Origin: Thermus neutrinimicus
GTDB lineage: Bacteria > Deinococcota > Deinococci > Deinococcales > Thermaceae
Assembly: GCF_022760955.1 (NCBI RefSeq)
Contig: NZ_JAKTNU010000006.1
Coordinates: 1-64,000 of the forward strand
Length of the DNA: 64,000 nucleotides
Direction: 5' to 3'
Under the pieces are notes generated by a model. It was not told the origin of the DNA. It ran no database searches and was given only the letters and a program-made list of their open reading frames with translations. This document shows, piece by piece, positions 8,838 to 17,273 of this stretch (its first letter is position 1; the number at the start of each line of letters is the position of its first letter). Position numbers and translations under genes: made by a program.

Positions 8838-10274
8838 ACCCAAGGCCTTGAGCCCCTCGAGGGCCACCGCCCTTTCGTCCCAGGGCAGGGCCAGGGTGCC
8901 CCTTTCCAGGGTGCGTTCGTGCCCCTTGCCGGCCAGGAGCACGGTATCCCCTTCCCGGGCCTCGGCGAGGGCGCGAAGGATGGCCTCCTGGCGGTCGGGG
9001 ATCAGTTCAAAAAGCCCCCCCTCCTCCATGGCGGCCCGGGCCAGGGCCTTCAGGATGGCCCAAAGGTCCTCCGAGCGGTGGTCCTCCTCGGTGAAAAAGG
9101 TCTTGTCGGCCAGCCTCGCCGCCACCCGTCCGATATCCTCCCGCCTCCTGGGGTCCCGTTCCCCGGCAGCCCCCACCACCAGGAGAAGCCTACCCCGGGT
9201 GGTGGCCCGCAAGGTCCTTAGGGCTTCCTCCAGGCTTTTCCCCGTGTGGGCGAAGTCGATCACCACCCGGAAGGGCTTTGCCTGCACCACCTCCATCCGC
9301 CCCGGCACCCCCCTAAAGGTGGCGAGGCCCTCAAGAACCCTGTCCAGGGAAAGCCCATGGGCCAAGGCGGCGGCGCTTGCGGCCAGGGCGTTATCCAGGT
9401 TGTACCTCCCCAGCATGGGCAAAAGGGCTTCTCCCGAGCCCCAGGGGGTGTGCAGGGTAAAGCGGAGGCCTTCCTCCCCTTCCCGCAGCCCCTCCCCCCA
9501 GACCTCCCCACCCGGCCCGAAGAGGAGGTGGGGCCTGGAAAGGAGGCGCTTCAGGTGGGGCAGGCGGGTGTTTAAGACGGCGAGGTGGGAGCGCTCCAGC
9601 AAAAGGGCCTTGGCGGCAAAGTAGGCCTCTGCGGTGCCGTGCAGGTCCAGGTGGTCGTCGGGGTAGAAGCTCACGAAGACCCCGATGCGGTAGGTGAGCC
9701 CTTCCACCCGCTTCAGGGCCAGGGCGTGGCTGGAGACCTCCAGCACCGCGGCCTCTAGCCCCCTGTCCACGGCTTCCCGCAAAAACCCGTACACCTCGGG
9801 GGCCTCGGGGGTGGTGAAGTGGCCCATGTTGGGACGGGCCTCCTCCCCCAGGCGTAGCCCCACGGTGGAGAGGAGGGCAGCCGGTTTCCCACCCCATTGC
9901 AGGAGGTGGTGAAGGAGGTTTGCCGTGGTGCTCTTCCCCTTGGAACCGGTGACGCCCAAAAGGGCCAGCTTCCGATCGGGCTCGCGGAAGAAGCGGCGGG
10001 CCAGGTGGGCCAGGGCCTCCCGGGCATCCCCCACCCGCAGGTAGGGCACGGGAAGGCTCAGCTCCCTTTCCCCCACCACGGCGATGGCCCCCTTGGCCAA
10101 GGCCTCGGGGATGAAGTCGTGCCCGTCCAAGGGCTTGCGGTGGGGAAGGGGCACCCCGGGCACGGCCACGAAGACGTACCCGGGTTCCACCCGCCTCGAG
10201 TCCAGGGTGAGGCCCAAAACCCGAAGGGGCGGGGCCTGGAGGCCAAAGGGAGCGAGGAGTTCCTGGAGGGTCAT
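8814..10274 (-). CDS. murE: MurE-type UDP-N-acetylmuramoyl-dipeptide ligase (amino acid 3 of peptidoglycan)
   Basis: A 486-residue Mur ligase adding the third residue to UDP-MurNAc-L-Ala-D-Glu. The ATP-binding loop GSKGKSTT starts at G110, the central domain has VLEVSSHAL, and the C-terminal domain carries the specificity loop. That loop reads E397-D-H-R400 followed by SED, where diaminopimelate enzymes have DNPR. Thermus peptidoglycan is known to contain L-ornithine at this position, so an ornithine ligase is the best guess. The ATG overlaps the stop of the upstream kinase gene (ATGA). Confidence 0.92.
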   Translation of the reverse strand: MTLQELLAPFGLQAPPLRVLGLTLDSRRVEPGYVFVAVPGVPLPHRKPLDGHDFIPEALAKGAIAVVGERELSLPVPYLRVGDAREALAHLARRFFREPDRKLALLGVTGSKGKSTTANLLHHLLQWGGKPAALLSTVGLRLGEEARPNMGHFTTPEAPEVYGFLREAVDRGLEAAVLEVSSHALALKRVEGLTYRIGVFVSFYPDDHLDLHGTAEAYFAAKALLLERSHLAVLNTRLPHLKRLLSRPHLLFGPGGEVWGEGLREGEEGLRFTLHTPWGSGEALLPMLGRYNLDNALAASAAALAHGLSLDRVLEGLATFRGVPGRMEVVQAKPFRVVIDFAHTGKSLEEALRTLRATTRGRLLLVVGAAGERDPRRREDIGRVAARLADKTFFTEEDHRSEDLWAILKALARAAMEEGGLFELIPDRQEAILRALAEAREGDTVLLAGKGHERTLERGTLALPWDERAVALEGLKALGLGGGEHP

Positions 10275-10879
10275 AGCCCAATCCGGGAGCGCAGGGCGGC
10301 GAGGAGGGCATCGCGGTCCTCCGCCTTTTCCACGAAGTCTACCCGGTCCGCCTCCACCACGTACACGGGGGAGAGGTCCCAGGAGGCGATGAGCTCCTCG
10401 TAGAGGGCGTTGAGGCCGAGGAGGTAGCGGTCGGGGAGGTTCTGCTCAAAGGGCCTTCCCCGCTTTCGTATCCGCTCCCTTAAGGTGGGGAGGCTTGCCC
10501 GCAGGTAGATGAGTAGGTCGGGCCTCCTGAGGGCTGGGGATACGCTGTGGAATAGATCCATATAGGTCCGCCAGTCCCGCTCCTTCAGGTGGCCTTCCCG
10601 GTAAAGGTTCTGGGCGAAGACCAGGGCGTCCTCGTAGACCGTGCGGTCCTGCACCACGGCCCCTGCCCCGTTCACCTCCAGGAGATGCTGGCGCACCCTT
10701 CTCGCCAGGAAGAAGACCTGGGAGTGGAAGGCATAGGCCCCCATATCCCGGTAGAAATCCTCCAGGTAGGGGTTTTCGCTCACCGCCTCGTACACCGGCT
10801 TTAGCCCCAGGGCCTGGGAGAGCAAGGCGGTGAGGGAGCTCTTGCCGCTACCGATGTTGCCGGCGATGGCCAGGTACAT
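10271..10879 (-). CDS. Deoxynucleoside kinase (dAK/dGK family), copy 1
   Basis: A 202-residue deoxynucleoside kinase that phosphorylates salvaged deoxynucleosides. The P-loop is GNIGSGKSS (residues 7-15). Substrate-site sequences are SENPYLEDFY, FHSQVFFLARR and QDRTVYEDALVFAQNL (DR catalytic motif), with the lid KRGRPFEQ. It forms a pair with the next gene upstream (11-nt gap), as in bacteria whose dAK and dGK act as a heterodimer. Which base it prefers is not evident. Its stop overlaps the murE start. Confidence 0.88.
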   Translation of the reverse strand: MYLAIAGNIGSGKSSLTALLSQALGLKPVYEAVSENPYLEDFYRDMGAYAFHSQVFFLARRVRQHLLEVNGAGAVVQDRTVYEDALVFAQNLYREGHLKERDWRTYMDLFHSVSPALRRPDLLIYLRASLPTLRERIRKRGRPFEQNLPDRYLLGLNALYEELIASWDLSPVYVVEADRVDFVEKAEDRDALLAALRSRIGL

Positions 10880-10890
10880 GTTGGGCCCTT

Positions 10891-11499
10891 TCAGGCGGTC
10901 CTGCCGTCCAGGGAAAGGTGGGCCTTCACCAGGGCCACCACCTCCTCCTGGTCGGGACCGGGTTGGCTGTAATCCAGCTGGTCCGCCTCGAGGACCAAAA
11001 GGGGGTGGACGTAGCGGGCAAAGTGGCGCTCGTAGGCTTGGGAGAGGGCCTCGAGGTAGGCGGGGTCCATCCCCTCCTCAAAGGGCCGGCCCCGTTTCCC
11101 TATGCGTTCCAATAGCACGGGCACCGGGGCCCTCAGGTAGACCGTGAGGTCGGGCGGGGGAAGCCTGGGGGAAAGCTCCCGGTAAAGGTCCAGATAAAGG
11201 TCCCACTCGGGGCCTTCCAGGTTGAGGCTGGCGAAGATGGCGTCCTTGTCGAACAGGTAGTCGGCCACCACCCCGCCAAAAAGGGGCCTTTCCCTGAGGC
11301 GGGAAAGCTGCCGGTAGCGGGAAAGGAGGAAGAAGACCTGGGTCTTGAAGGCGTAGCGCCTGGGGTCCTGGTAGAAAAGGGGCAGGAAGGGGTTCTCCTC
11401 CACCACCTCCAGAAGGGGTTCGGCCCCAAGCCTTTGGGCAAGAAGCCGGGCCAGGGTGGTCTTGCCTGCGCCGATGGGGCCTTCTATGGCGATGTACAC
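10891..11499 (-). CDS. Deoxynucleoside kinase (dGK/dAK family), copy 2
   Basis: A 202-residue paralogue of the downstream kinase. The P-loop is GPIGAGKTT. Substrate motifs are EENPFLPLFYQD, FKTQVFFLLSRY and DYLFDKDAIFASLNL, the last being the form common in bacterial deoxyguanosine kinases; the lid is KRGRPFEE. I chose GTG 11499 because GGAGG lies 5 nt before it and the protein then starts at the family-typical VYIAIEGPIG. A longer open frame to 11583 would overlap the protease gene and adds no conserved sequence. Confidence 0.88.
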   Translation of the reverse strand: MYIAIEGPIGAGKTTLARLLAQRLGAEPLLEVVEENPFLPLFYQDPRRYAFKTQVFFLLSRYRQLSRLRERPLFGGVVADYLFDKDAIFASLNLEGPEWDLYLDLYRELSPRLPPPDLTVYLRAPVPVLLERIGKRGRPFEEGMDPAYLEALSQAYERHFARYVHPLLVLEADQLDYSQPGPDQEEVVALVKAHLSLDGRTA

Positions 11500-11519
11500 G
11501 CTTACCTCCGCAAGGTAGC

Positions 11520-12569
11520 CTAAGGGCTCCTGGGCCTCGCCACCATGGTGAGGGTGACCTCGAGCCTCCGCCCTTCCCGCCATAGGGTAAGCTTTACCCG
11601 GTCCCCAGGGCGGTAGCGGGCGATGAGGCGCACCACCTCCGCCTTGCCCTTCACCGCCTTACCGTTCACCGCCAGGATCACGTCCCCCAGGGCGAGAAGC
11701 CTCCCCTGGGCGTCCCGCTGGGCCCCCCTTAGGCCGGCGCGGGCTGCGGGACTTCCCGGTTCCACCCGGTCCACCATGGCCCCTTGGGTGGTGGTGAGGC
11801 CCACCGCCTTTAGGAGCACCGGCGGGAGCTCCTCCAGGCTGACCAGGCTGGCCCCCAGCCAGCCCCGCTGGGGGATGCCGAACCGCTCCAGGTCCTGGAC
11901 GCTTTGGGCCACCAGGTCTGCCGGGATGGCCACCCCGATCCCCCCCACCCCCGAGGGCCCTCCCACCACGTCCGCCACCACCCCCACCACCTCCCCTTGC
12001 AGGTTCAGGAGGGGGCTTCCCGAGTTGCCCACGGTGAGGGGGGCATCGGTGAAGAGGTATTCCCCCACCTCGGCACCCACGCTGGGGTCGGGGGAGGGAA
12101 CCTCGAGGGGACCTACGCCGGAGAGGATCCCGTAGGAGGCCAAAGGACCTTGACCGAAGGGAAACCCCACCAACACCACCCCCATGCCCAAAGGAAGGCT
12201 CTTGGCGGGGGTTTTGCTAAAGCTTAACGTGCCTAGGGCTTGGAGTCCCCGCACCGTAAGCAGGGCGATGTCAATCCCGGGGTCCACGGCGAAGCGCTCT
12301 GCTGGGAAGGCGCGCCCGTCCGCAAGGCGTACGGTGAGGTCGGCTAGGTCCTGGACCACGTGGTAGTTGGTGACCACCCGGAAGGGGCTCACGAAGAACC
12401 CCGTGCCCACCACCTGGTTCTCCCCGGGAACGGTGGGGGAGCCCTGTACCCGGACCACCGCGGGCAGGGCCTTTTGGATCACCTGGCTTCGGGCCACCTC
12501 CTCGGGGGAGACCAGGCGCTGGCCCAGGGCCAAGAGGGAAAGGAGAAGGGCGAGGAGGACGAGGCGCAT
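11520..12569 (-). CDS. Secreted trypsin-like serine protease with PDZ domain (HtrA/DegP type)
   Basis: A 349-residue exported protease. Residues 1-16 are a signal peptide ([17 protein letters not shown]). The chymotrypsin-fold domain has the triad H70 (VVTNYHVV), D100 (GIDIALL) and S183 (VGNSGSPLL). A PDZ domain follows from about residue 235 (GWLGASLVSLEELP, with AARAGLRGA and GDVILAVNGKAV). This is a DegQ/HtrA-like quality-control protease of the cell envelope. It lies 4 nt downstream of argS and 20 nt upstream of the kinase start. Confidence 0.92.
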   Translation of the reverse strand: MRLVLLALLLSLLALGQRLVSPEEVARSQVIQKALPAVVRVQGSPTVPGENQVVGTGFFVSPFRVVTNYHVVQDLADLTVRLADGRAFPAERFAVDPGIDIALLTVRGLQALGTLSFSKTPAKSLPLGMGVVLVGFPFGQGPLASYGILSGVGPLEVPSPDPSVGAEVGEYLFTDAPLTVGNSGSPLLNLQGEVVGVVADVVGGPSGVGGIGVAIPADLVAQSVQDLERFGIPQRGWLGASLVSLEELPPVLLKAVGLTTTQGAMVDRVEPGSPAARAGLRGAQRDAQGRLLALGDVILAVNGKAVKGKAEVVRLIARYRPGDRVKLTLWREGRRLEVTLTMVARPRSP

Positions 12570-12573
12570 GCCC

Positions 12574-14352
12574 TTACATTACCTCAGGGGCGGGGATGCC
12601 CAGGAGGGAAAGCCCCGTCTTCAGGGTTTCCTGCAGGCTCTTCACCAGGCCAAGGCGGAGTTCCCTTAGGCCCGAAGGTGCCGTGAGCACCGGGGTGGCG
12701 GGCCTTCCGTTCTCCTTGGCGTTGTAGTAGGCGTTCCAGCTGGCGGAGAGGTCCAGCAGGTACTGGGCGAGAACATGGGGGGTCTTCTCCTCGGCGGCTT
12801 CCAGCACCGCCTCCTCAAAGTCCAAAAGGGCCAGGGCCAGTTCCCGCTCGTACGGGGTGGCCTGGGCAGGGTCTGCTTCTGCCCACTCCCCGGCCTTGCG
12901 CAGGATGCTGTGGGCCCGGGCGTGGGCATACTGGACGTAGGGCCCCGTATCCCCTTCAAAGGAAAGGGCTTCCGCGTAGCGGAAATCGATCTGCTTCCTG
13001 GGCTCCGTCTTCACCATGGCAAACCGGATGGCCCCCAAGGCCACCATCCGGGCCGCTTCCCCCTTGGCGGGGTGGTCGGGGTTTTTCTCCTCTATGACGG
13101 CATGAGCCCGCCTTTCCGCCTCCTCCAGGACCTCGTCCACGCTCACCGCCAGGCCCTTGCGCCCGGACATCTGCTTGCCCTCCAGCAGTACGGTTTCATA
13201 GGCCAGGTGGAAGGCGCCCTCCGAGAGCTCCGGATGCCCCGCCAGGGCCAAGGCCGCCCGCACCAGGGCCTGGGGGTGGCTTTGGCGCACGTCGATGACG
13301 TTGACCGTTTCCCGGGCCCTGGGGGTGTAGGGTTCCCCCTCGGGGGCGCTGGTCCTCAGGGCCGGGTAGTAGGGGTTCTCGTAGGGTTGGAAGTACAACC
13401 CCTCCAAAAGGCCCATCTTCCAGAACTGGAAGGCGATGTCCTTGGCGTAGTAGGTGGCGGCCCCCCCGGAGCGCACCAGGACGAAGTAGGGGTCTTCCAG
13501 TCCGGGGATGAAGGGGCTTGCGTCCATGACCAGGGCCCCCGCATACTTGCCCTCCGTGGGGCGGAAGACGTGGGGACTCCCTTCCAGGATCCTCAGGGCC
13601 TTATGCAAAAGCCCCGCCCGGACGATGTCGGATTCCCACACCAGAAGGTCGTAGTGGGCGTTTAGGGCCTTCATGGTGGCCATTTGGGCCAGGAGGATGC
13701 GGTTCACCTCCTCCCTGAGCTCTCCCCGCTCCAGGGCGTGGAGGATTTCCTCTATGTCCCCTTGAAGGCTCGGGTACTCGGGGTCCTGGTGAAGGCGCAC
13801 GTAGGCCCTGCCGGCGAAGTGGTCGTACTTCTCCTTTCCGTCCCAGAGGAGGCCGTAGTGCCGTAGGGCGAAGAGGGTTTCCGCTGCTTGGCGGCCCGTG
13901 TCGTCAATGTAGTTCAGGACCAATACCCTTCGCCCGGCATAGTCCAGGATGCGGGCCAGGCTGTCCCCCAGGGCGATGTTCCGCAAGTGGCCCACGTGGA
14001 GCTCCTTGTTGGGGTTAACCGAGGTGTGCTCGATGAGCACCAGGCCTTCCCTCTTAGGGAAAGGCCCCTTGGGCCTCAGGGCCTCCTCTAGGAGATCCTC
14101 CGTGCGGATGCGGAAGTTCAAATATCCCCCCACGGGGATGACTTCCTCCACGAATGGGGGAAGGTCCAGGCGGGCCCTGAGCTCCTCGGCGATGGCCTGA
14201 GGAGGCTTCCTTAGCTCCTTGGCCAAGGCGAAGAGGGGAACCCCGTAGTCCCCTGGCTTGTCCTTGGGGGCCTTGGCCACCTTCAGGCGGAGGTCCAGGC
14301 CCATCTCCTTTAGGGCGTGGCGAATGGCCTCTTCCAGGGCGCGGCGCACCAT
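12574..14352 (-). CDS. argS: Arginyl-tRNA synthetase
   Basis: A 592-residue class I synthetase. The HIGH-type motif is HVGHLRN and the KMSKS-type loop is KQMSGRKG. The N-terminal Add1 domain and the C-terminal anticodon-binding domain (YVQYAHARAHSILRK onward) are intact. A TAAGAT element (14362-14367, minus) lies 9 nt before the ATG, giving a leader of only 2-3 nt. The protease gene follows 4 nt after the stop. Confidence 0.96.
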   Translation of the reverse strand: MVRRALEEAIRHALKEMGLDLRLKVAKAPKDKPGDYGVPLFALAKELRKPPQAIAEELRARLDLPPFVEEVIPVGGYLNFRIRTEDLLEEALRPKGPFPKREGLVLIEHTSVNPNKELHVGHLRNIALGDSLARILDYAGRRVLVLNYIDDTGRQAAETLFALRHYGLLWDGKEKYDHFAGRAYVRLHQDPEYPSLQGDIEEILHALERGELREEVNRILLAQMATMKALNAHYDLLVWESDIVRAGLLHKALRILEGSPHVFRPTEGKYAGALVMDASPFIPGLEDPYFVLVRSGGAATYYAKDIAFQFWKMGLLEGLYFQPYENPYYPALRTSAPEGEPYTPRARETVNVIDVRQSHPQALVRAALALAGHPELSEGAFHLAYETVLLEGKQMSGRKGLAVSVDEVLEEAERRAHAVIEEKNPDHPAKGEAARMVALGAIRFAMVKTEPRKQIDFRYAEALSFEGDTGPYVQYAHARAHSILRKAGEWAEADPAQATPYERELALALLDFEEAVLEAAEEKTPHVLAQYLLDLSASWNAYYNAKENGRPATPVLTAPSGLRELRLGLVKSLQETLKTGLSLLGIPAPEVM

Positions 14353-14414
14353 CAGGGGGTTATCTTACCCCAGGGTTTAAGCCTGTTTTAGACGGCTGGG
14401 GTTAACCTGAGGCT

Positions 14415-15488
14415 ATGGGATGGCGACGGTGGGGTGGGTTAACCCTTTGGCTCTTGGGGATGGCTCTTTCCCAAGGGATGCTGTGGGCGGGTTCTGGGCA
14501 TAGCCTTTTCCTCAAACAAGGCGTGGTTAAACTGGGCGCCCTATGGGGCTGGGGCTGGAACTACCACGGCCAGCTGGGGGACGGCACCTTCTTAAACCGC
14601 AGCCGGCCGGTCCTCTTGTTGCAGGGGGTGGTGAGCGTGGCCGCGGGCAGCGCCCACACCCTGGCCTTGGACCCCATGGGACAGGTGCTGGCCTTTGGCC
14701 GCAACGAGGAGGGCCAGCTGGGCCTGGGTTCCTGGGCCAGCCAGGGCCGGCCGGTGCGCGTGGAAGGATTGCCCAGGATCGTGGGGGTGGCGGGAGGGTA
14801 TCAGCACAGCCTTTTCCTGGCGGAGGGCGGGGCCGTGTATGCCTCCGGGGCTAACGAGGAAGGCCAACTGGGGGATGGCACCCACGAGCGCCGGAAGTCC
14901 CCTGTGCGGGTTCAGGGGCTTCCCCCGGTGGTGGCGGTGGCGGCAGGATACTTCCACTCCTTGGCCATAACCCGCGAGGGGCGGCTTTACACCTGGGGAG
15001 CTAACCTTTCGGGGCAGCTGGGGGATGGCACGGTGGAGTCCCGCTCCAAGCCCTTGCCGGTGGAGGGTCTATCCCGCGTGGTCCAGGCTGTGGGAGGGGG
15101 TAGCTTTAGCGCGGCCCTTACGGAGGATGGTTCGGTGTACGTCTTCGGCTTGGATTCGGCCACCCCGAGGCGGCTCGAGGGCGTGCCGCCAACAGTGGCC
15201 TTGGCGGCGGGCCGGGAGCATCTTCTCTGCCTGACCCGGGAGGGGGAGGTGTGGGCCTTGGGCGCCAATGAGGCTGGCCAGCTGGGGGACGGCACCGAGG
15301 AATCCCGCCTCGAGGCCCGTCGGATCGAGGGTTTAAGGGGGGTTGTGGCCTTGGCCGCAGGGGACGCCCATAGCCTGGCCCTGACCGGGGAGGGGATCCT
15401 TTACGCCTGGGGCAGGAACGAGTACGGGCAACTGGGGGACGGGACCCGGGAAAATCGCTTCAGACCCGTGGTGGTGAGGTTTCCCTAG
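14415..15488 (+). CDS. Secreted RCC1-repeat beta-propeller protein
   Basis: A 357-residue protein with an N-terminal signal-like segment (WGGLTLWLLGMALSQG) and then nothing but RCC1/BNR repeats. Six repeats carry the G-x-N-x2-G-Q-L-G core, for example GWNYHGQLGDGT and GANEAGQLGDGT. A seventh, degenerate copy lies around FGLDSATPRR, which gives the seven blades of an RCC1 propeller. Function in bacteria is unknown; surface binding is plausible. TAACCT at -12 to -7 suggests a leaderless mRNA. The end overlaps uvrC by 29 nt. Confidence 0.85.
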   Translation: MGWRRWGGLTLWLLGMALSQGMLWAGSGHSLFLKQGVVKLGALWGWGWNYHGQLGDGTFLNRSRPVLLLQGVVSVAAGSAHTLALDPMGQVLAFGRNEEGQLGLGSWASQGRPVRVEGLPRIVGVAGGYQHSLFLAEGGAVYASGANEEGQLGDGTHERRKSPVRVQGLPPVVAVAAGYFHSLAITREGRLYTWGANLSGQLGDGTVESRSKPLPVEGLSRVVQAVGGGSFSAALTEDGSVYVFGLDSATPRRLEGVPPTVALAAGREHLLCLTREGEVWALGANEAGQLGDGTEESRLEARRIEGLRGVVALAAGDAHSLALTGEGILYAWGRNEYGQLGDGTRENRFRPVVVRFP

Positions 15489-17259
15489 GGAGGTTTTCCA
15501 GAGCAGCTTTTAAAGCCTCAGCGGCTTTGCGGTTCATGCCAGGCAGGCGGGCAAGCTCCTCCAAAGGGGCTTCCCTCAGGGCCCTAAGCCCCCCATAGTG
15601 CTTCAGGAGAAGGCGCCTTCTTGCCTCCCCAATCCCGGGGATGCCCTTTAGCACCTGGAATAGCTCCTGGCTCCTTCGCTTCTGGTGGTAACGGAGCCCG
15701 TTTTGGTGGGCCTCGTCCCGGAGGTGGATGAGGAGCTGGAGGGCGGGGTGGGTCAGGGGCAGGCGGATTTCCCGGCCCTCTTGGGTGAGGAGGACCTCCT
15801 CCCTCTTGGCCAGGCCCACCAAGGGTAGGTTTAGCCCAGCCCTTTCCAAAGCCTTGGCCGCAGCCCGCACCTGGCCGAGCCCGCCATCGATCAGGAGGAG
15901 GTCGGGAAGGGGCAGGTCCTTAAGGCTTCCCGTGAAGCGCCGGTATACTCCCTCCTCCATGGCAGCGTAGTCGTCGTTTCCCGCCTTAAGCCGCATCCTG
16001 CGGTACTCCGCCCGCTTAGGCCTTCCCCCTTCCAGGACCGCCATGGAAAAGACCCGGGCCTGGCCCTGGAGGTGGCTTACGTCGTACCCCTCGAGGCGGT
16101 AAGGCCTTTGGGATAGCCCCAGGATCTCCTGGAGGGCCTTTAGGGCAGGGTGGTCCCCCCGCCTTTCCCGCAGCTTAAGCTCGGTTTCCAGGGCCAATAG
16201 GGCGTTCCTCTTCGCCAGCTCCAAAAGCCTTACCTTTTCCCCCTTTTTGGGCACCCTAAGCTCCACCTTCCGCCCGGCTCGGCGGTGAAGGAGGGCCGCC
16301 AGGCTTTCCAGGTCCTCCATAGGGAAGGGGAGCAGGACCAAGGGGGGCAGGGGAGAGGCCTCCAGGTAGTGGGCCCTGAGGAAGGCCCAGAGGATTTCCT
16401 CAGGGCTGGTCTCCTCCTTTTCCACCACCCGGCTGATCCGGCCCAGGATGCGGCCCGAGCGCACCTGGTAAAGTTGCACCACCGCCAAGGGCCCCGCCTG
16501 GGCTAGGCCCAGGAAGTCCAGGTCCCCCATCTCTGGGTCAACGGCCTGCTGGGCGGTGGAGAAGAAGGCCCTGAGGGCCTCCATTTGATCCCGGATCTCC
16601 GCTGCCCGCTCAAACTCCATCCTCTGGGCAGCCTGGCGCATCTTGGCTTCCAGCTCCTTTAGGAGACCATCCACCTTCCCTTCCAGCACCGCCTCCACCT
16701 GGCGCACCACCTCCTGGTAGGCCCTGGGGTCGGCCAGGCCCGCACAAGGGGCCAGGCAGCGGCCCATGCTGTGGTTCAGGCAGGGGTAACGCCTCCTTTT
16801 CATGGGGTAGCCCGAGTTCTTGCGCAAGGGGAAGAGGCGGTCGATGAGGGTCTTGATGCGCCTGAGGGCGCTGGCCTCGGGGAAGGGGCCGTAGTACTTG
16901 GCGCCATCCTCCTCCACCCGCCGCACCACCAAGAGGGTGGGGAAGTCCTCGCGGGTCAGCTTCAGGAAGGGGTAGTGCTTGTCGTCCTTGAGGAGGACGT
17001 TGTAGGGGGGGCGGTGGGCCTTGATGAGGTTGGCCTCGAGGAGGAGGGCTTCCACCTCGTCCCGGGTGGCGATGAAGTCCAAGGCGGTGGCCTCCTGGGC
17101 GATGCGGGCCGCCTTGCCCTCCGCGTGGAAGTAGCTCCGCACCCGGGCCCTGAGGTTCTTGGCCTTGCCCACGTAGAGGACCTCTTCCCCTTGCTTCCAC
17201 AGGTAGACCCCGGGGGCCTCGGGAAGGGGGGGAAGCTCGGAAGGCCGCACGATCCCCAT
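15460..17259 (-). CDS. uvrC: Excinuclease ABC subunit C
   Basis: A 599-residue nucleotide-excision-repair nuclease that makes both cuts around a lesion bound by UvrB. Residues 13-90 form the GIY-YIG nuclease (APGVYLW, VLYVGKAKNLRARV). The UVR helix pair for UvrB contact is near residue 200 (MEFERAAEIRDQMEAL). The RNase H-like half contains GYDVSHLQG and LLIDGGLGQV. A helix-hairpin-helix is at the end (GIPGIGEARRRLLLKHYGG). Its start is only 14 nt from the divergent dipeptidase start. Confidence 0.96.
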   Translation of the reverse strand: MGIVRPSELPPLPEAPGVYLWKQGEEVLYVGKAKNLRARVRSYFHAEGKAARIAQEATALDFIATRDEVEALLLEANLIKAHRPPYNVLLKDDKHYPFLKLTREDFPTLLVVRRVEEDGAKYYGPFPEASALRRIKTLIDRLFPLRKNSGYPMKRRRYPCLNHSMGRCLAPCAGLADPRAYQEVVRQVEAVLEGKVDGLLKELEAKMRQAAQRMEFERAAEIRDQMEALRAFFSTAQQAVDPEMGDLDFLGLAQAGPLAVVQLYQVRSGRILGRISRVVEKEETSPEEILWAFLRAHYLEASPLPPLVLLPFPMEDLESLAALLHRRAGRKVELRVPKKGEKVRLLELAKRNALLALETELKLRERRGDHPALKALQEILGLSQRPYRLEGYDVSHLQGQARVFSMAVLEGGRPKRAEYRRMRLKAGNDDYAAMEEGVYRRFTGSLKDLPLPDLLLIDGGLGQVRAAAKALERAGLNLPLVGLAKREEVLLTQEGREIRLPLTHPALQLLIHLRDEAHQNGLRYHQKRRSQELFQVLKGIPGIGEARRRLLLKHYGGLRALREAPLEELARLPGMNRKAAEALKAALENLPRETSPPRV

Positions 17260-17261
17260 TG

Positions 17262-17267
17262 TAGAGT
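17262..17267 (+). promoter_or_regulatory. Leaderless -10 element inside a 14-nt divergent gap
   Basis: TAGAGT sits at exactly -12 to -7 of the dipeptidase ATG (17274). On the opposite strand CAAACT (17265-17270) is placed similarly for uvrC, so the two -10 elements overlap. Confidence 0.45.
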
Positions 17268-17273
17268 TTGCCC

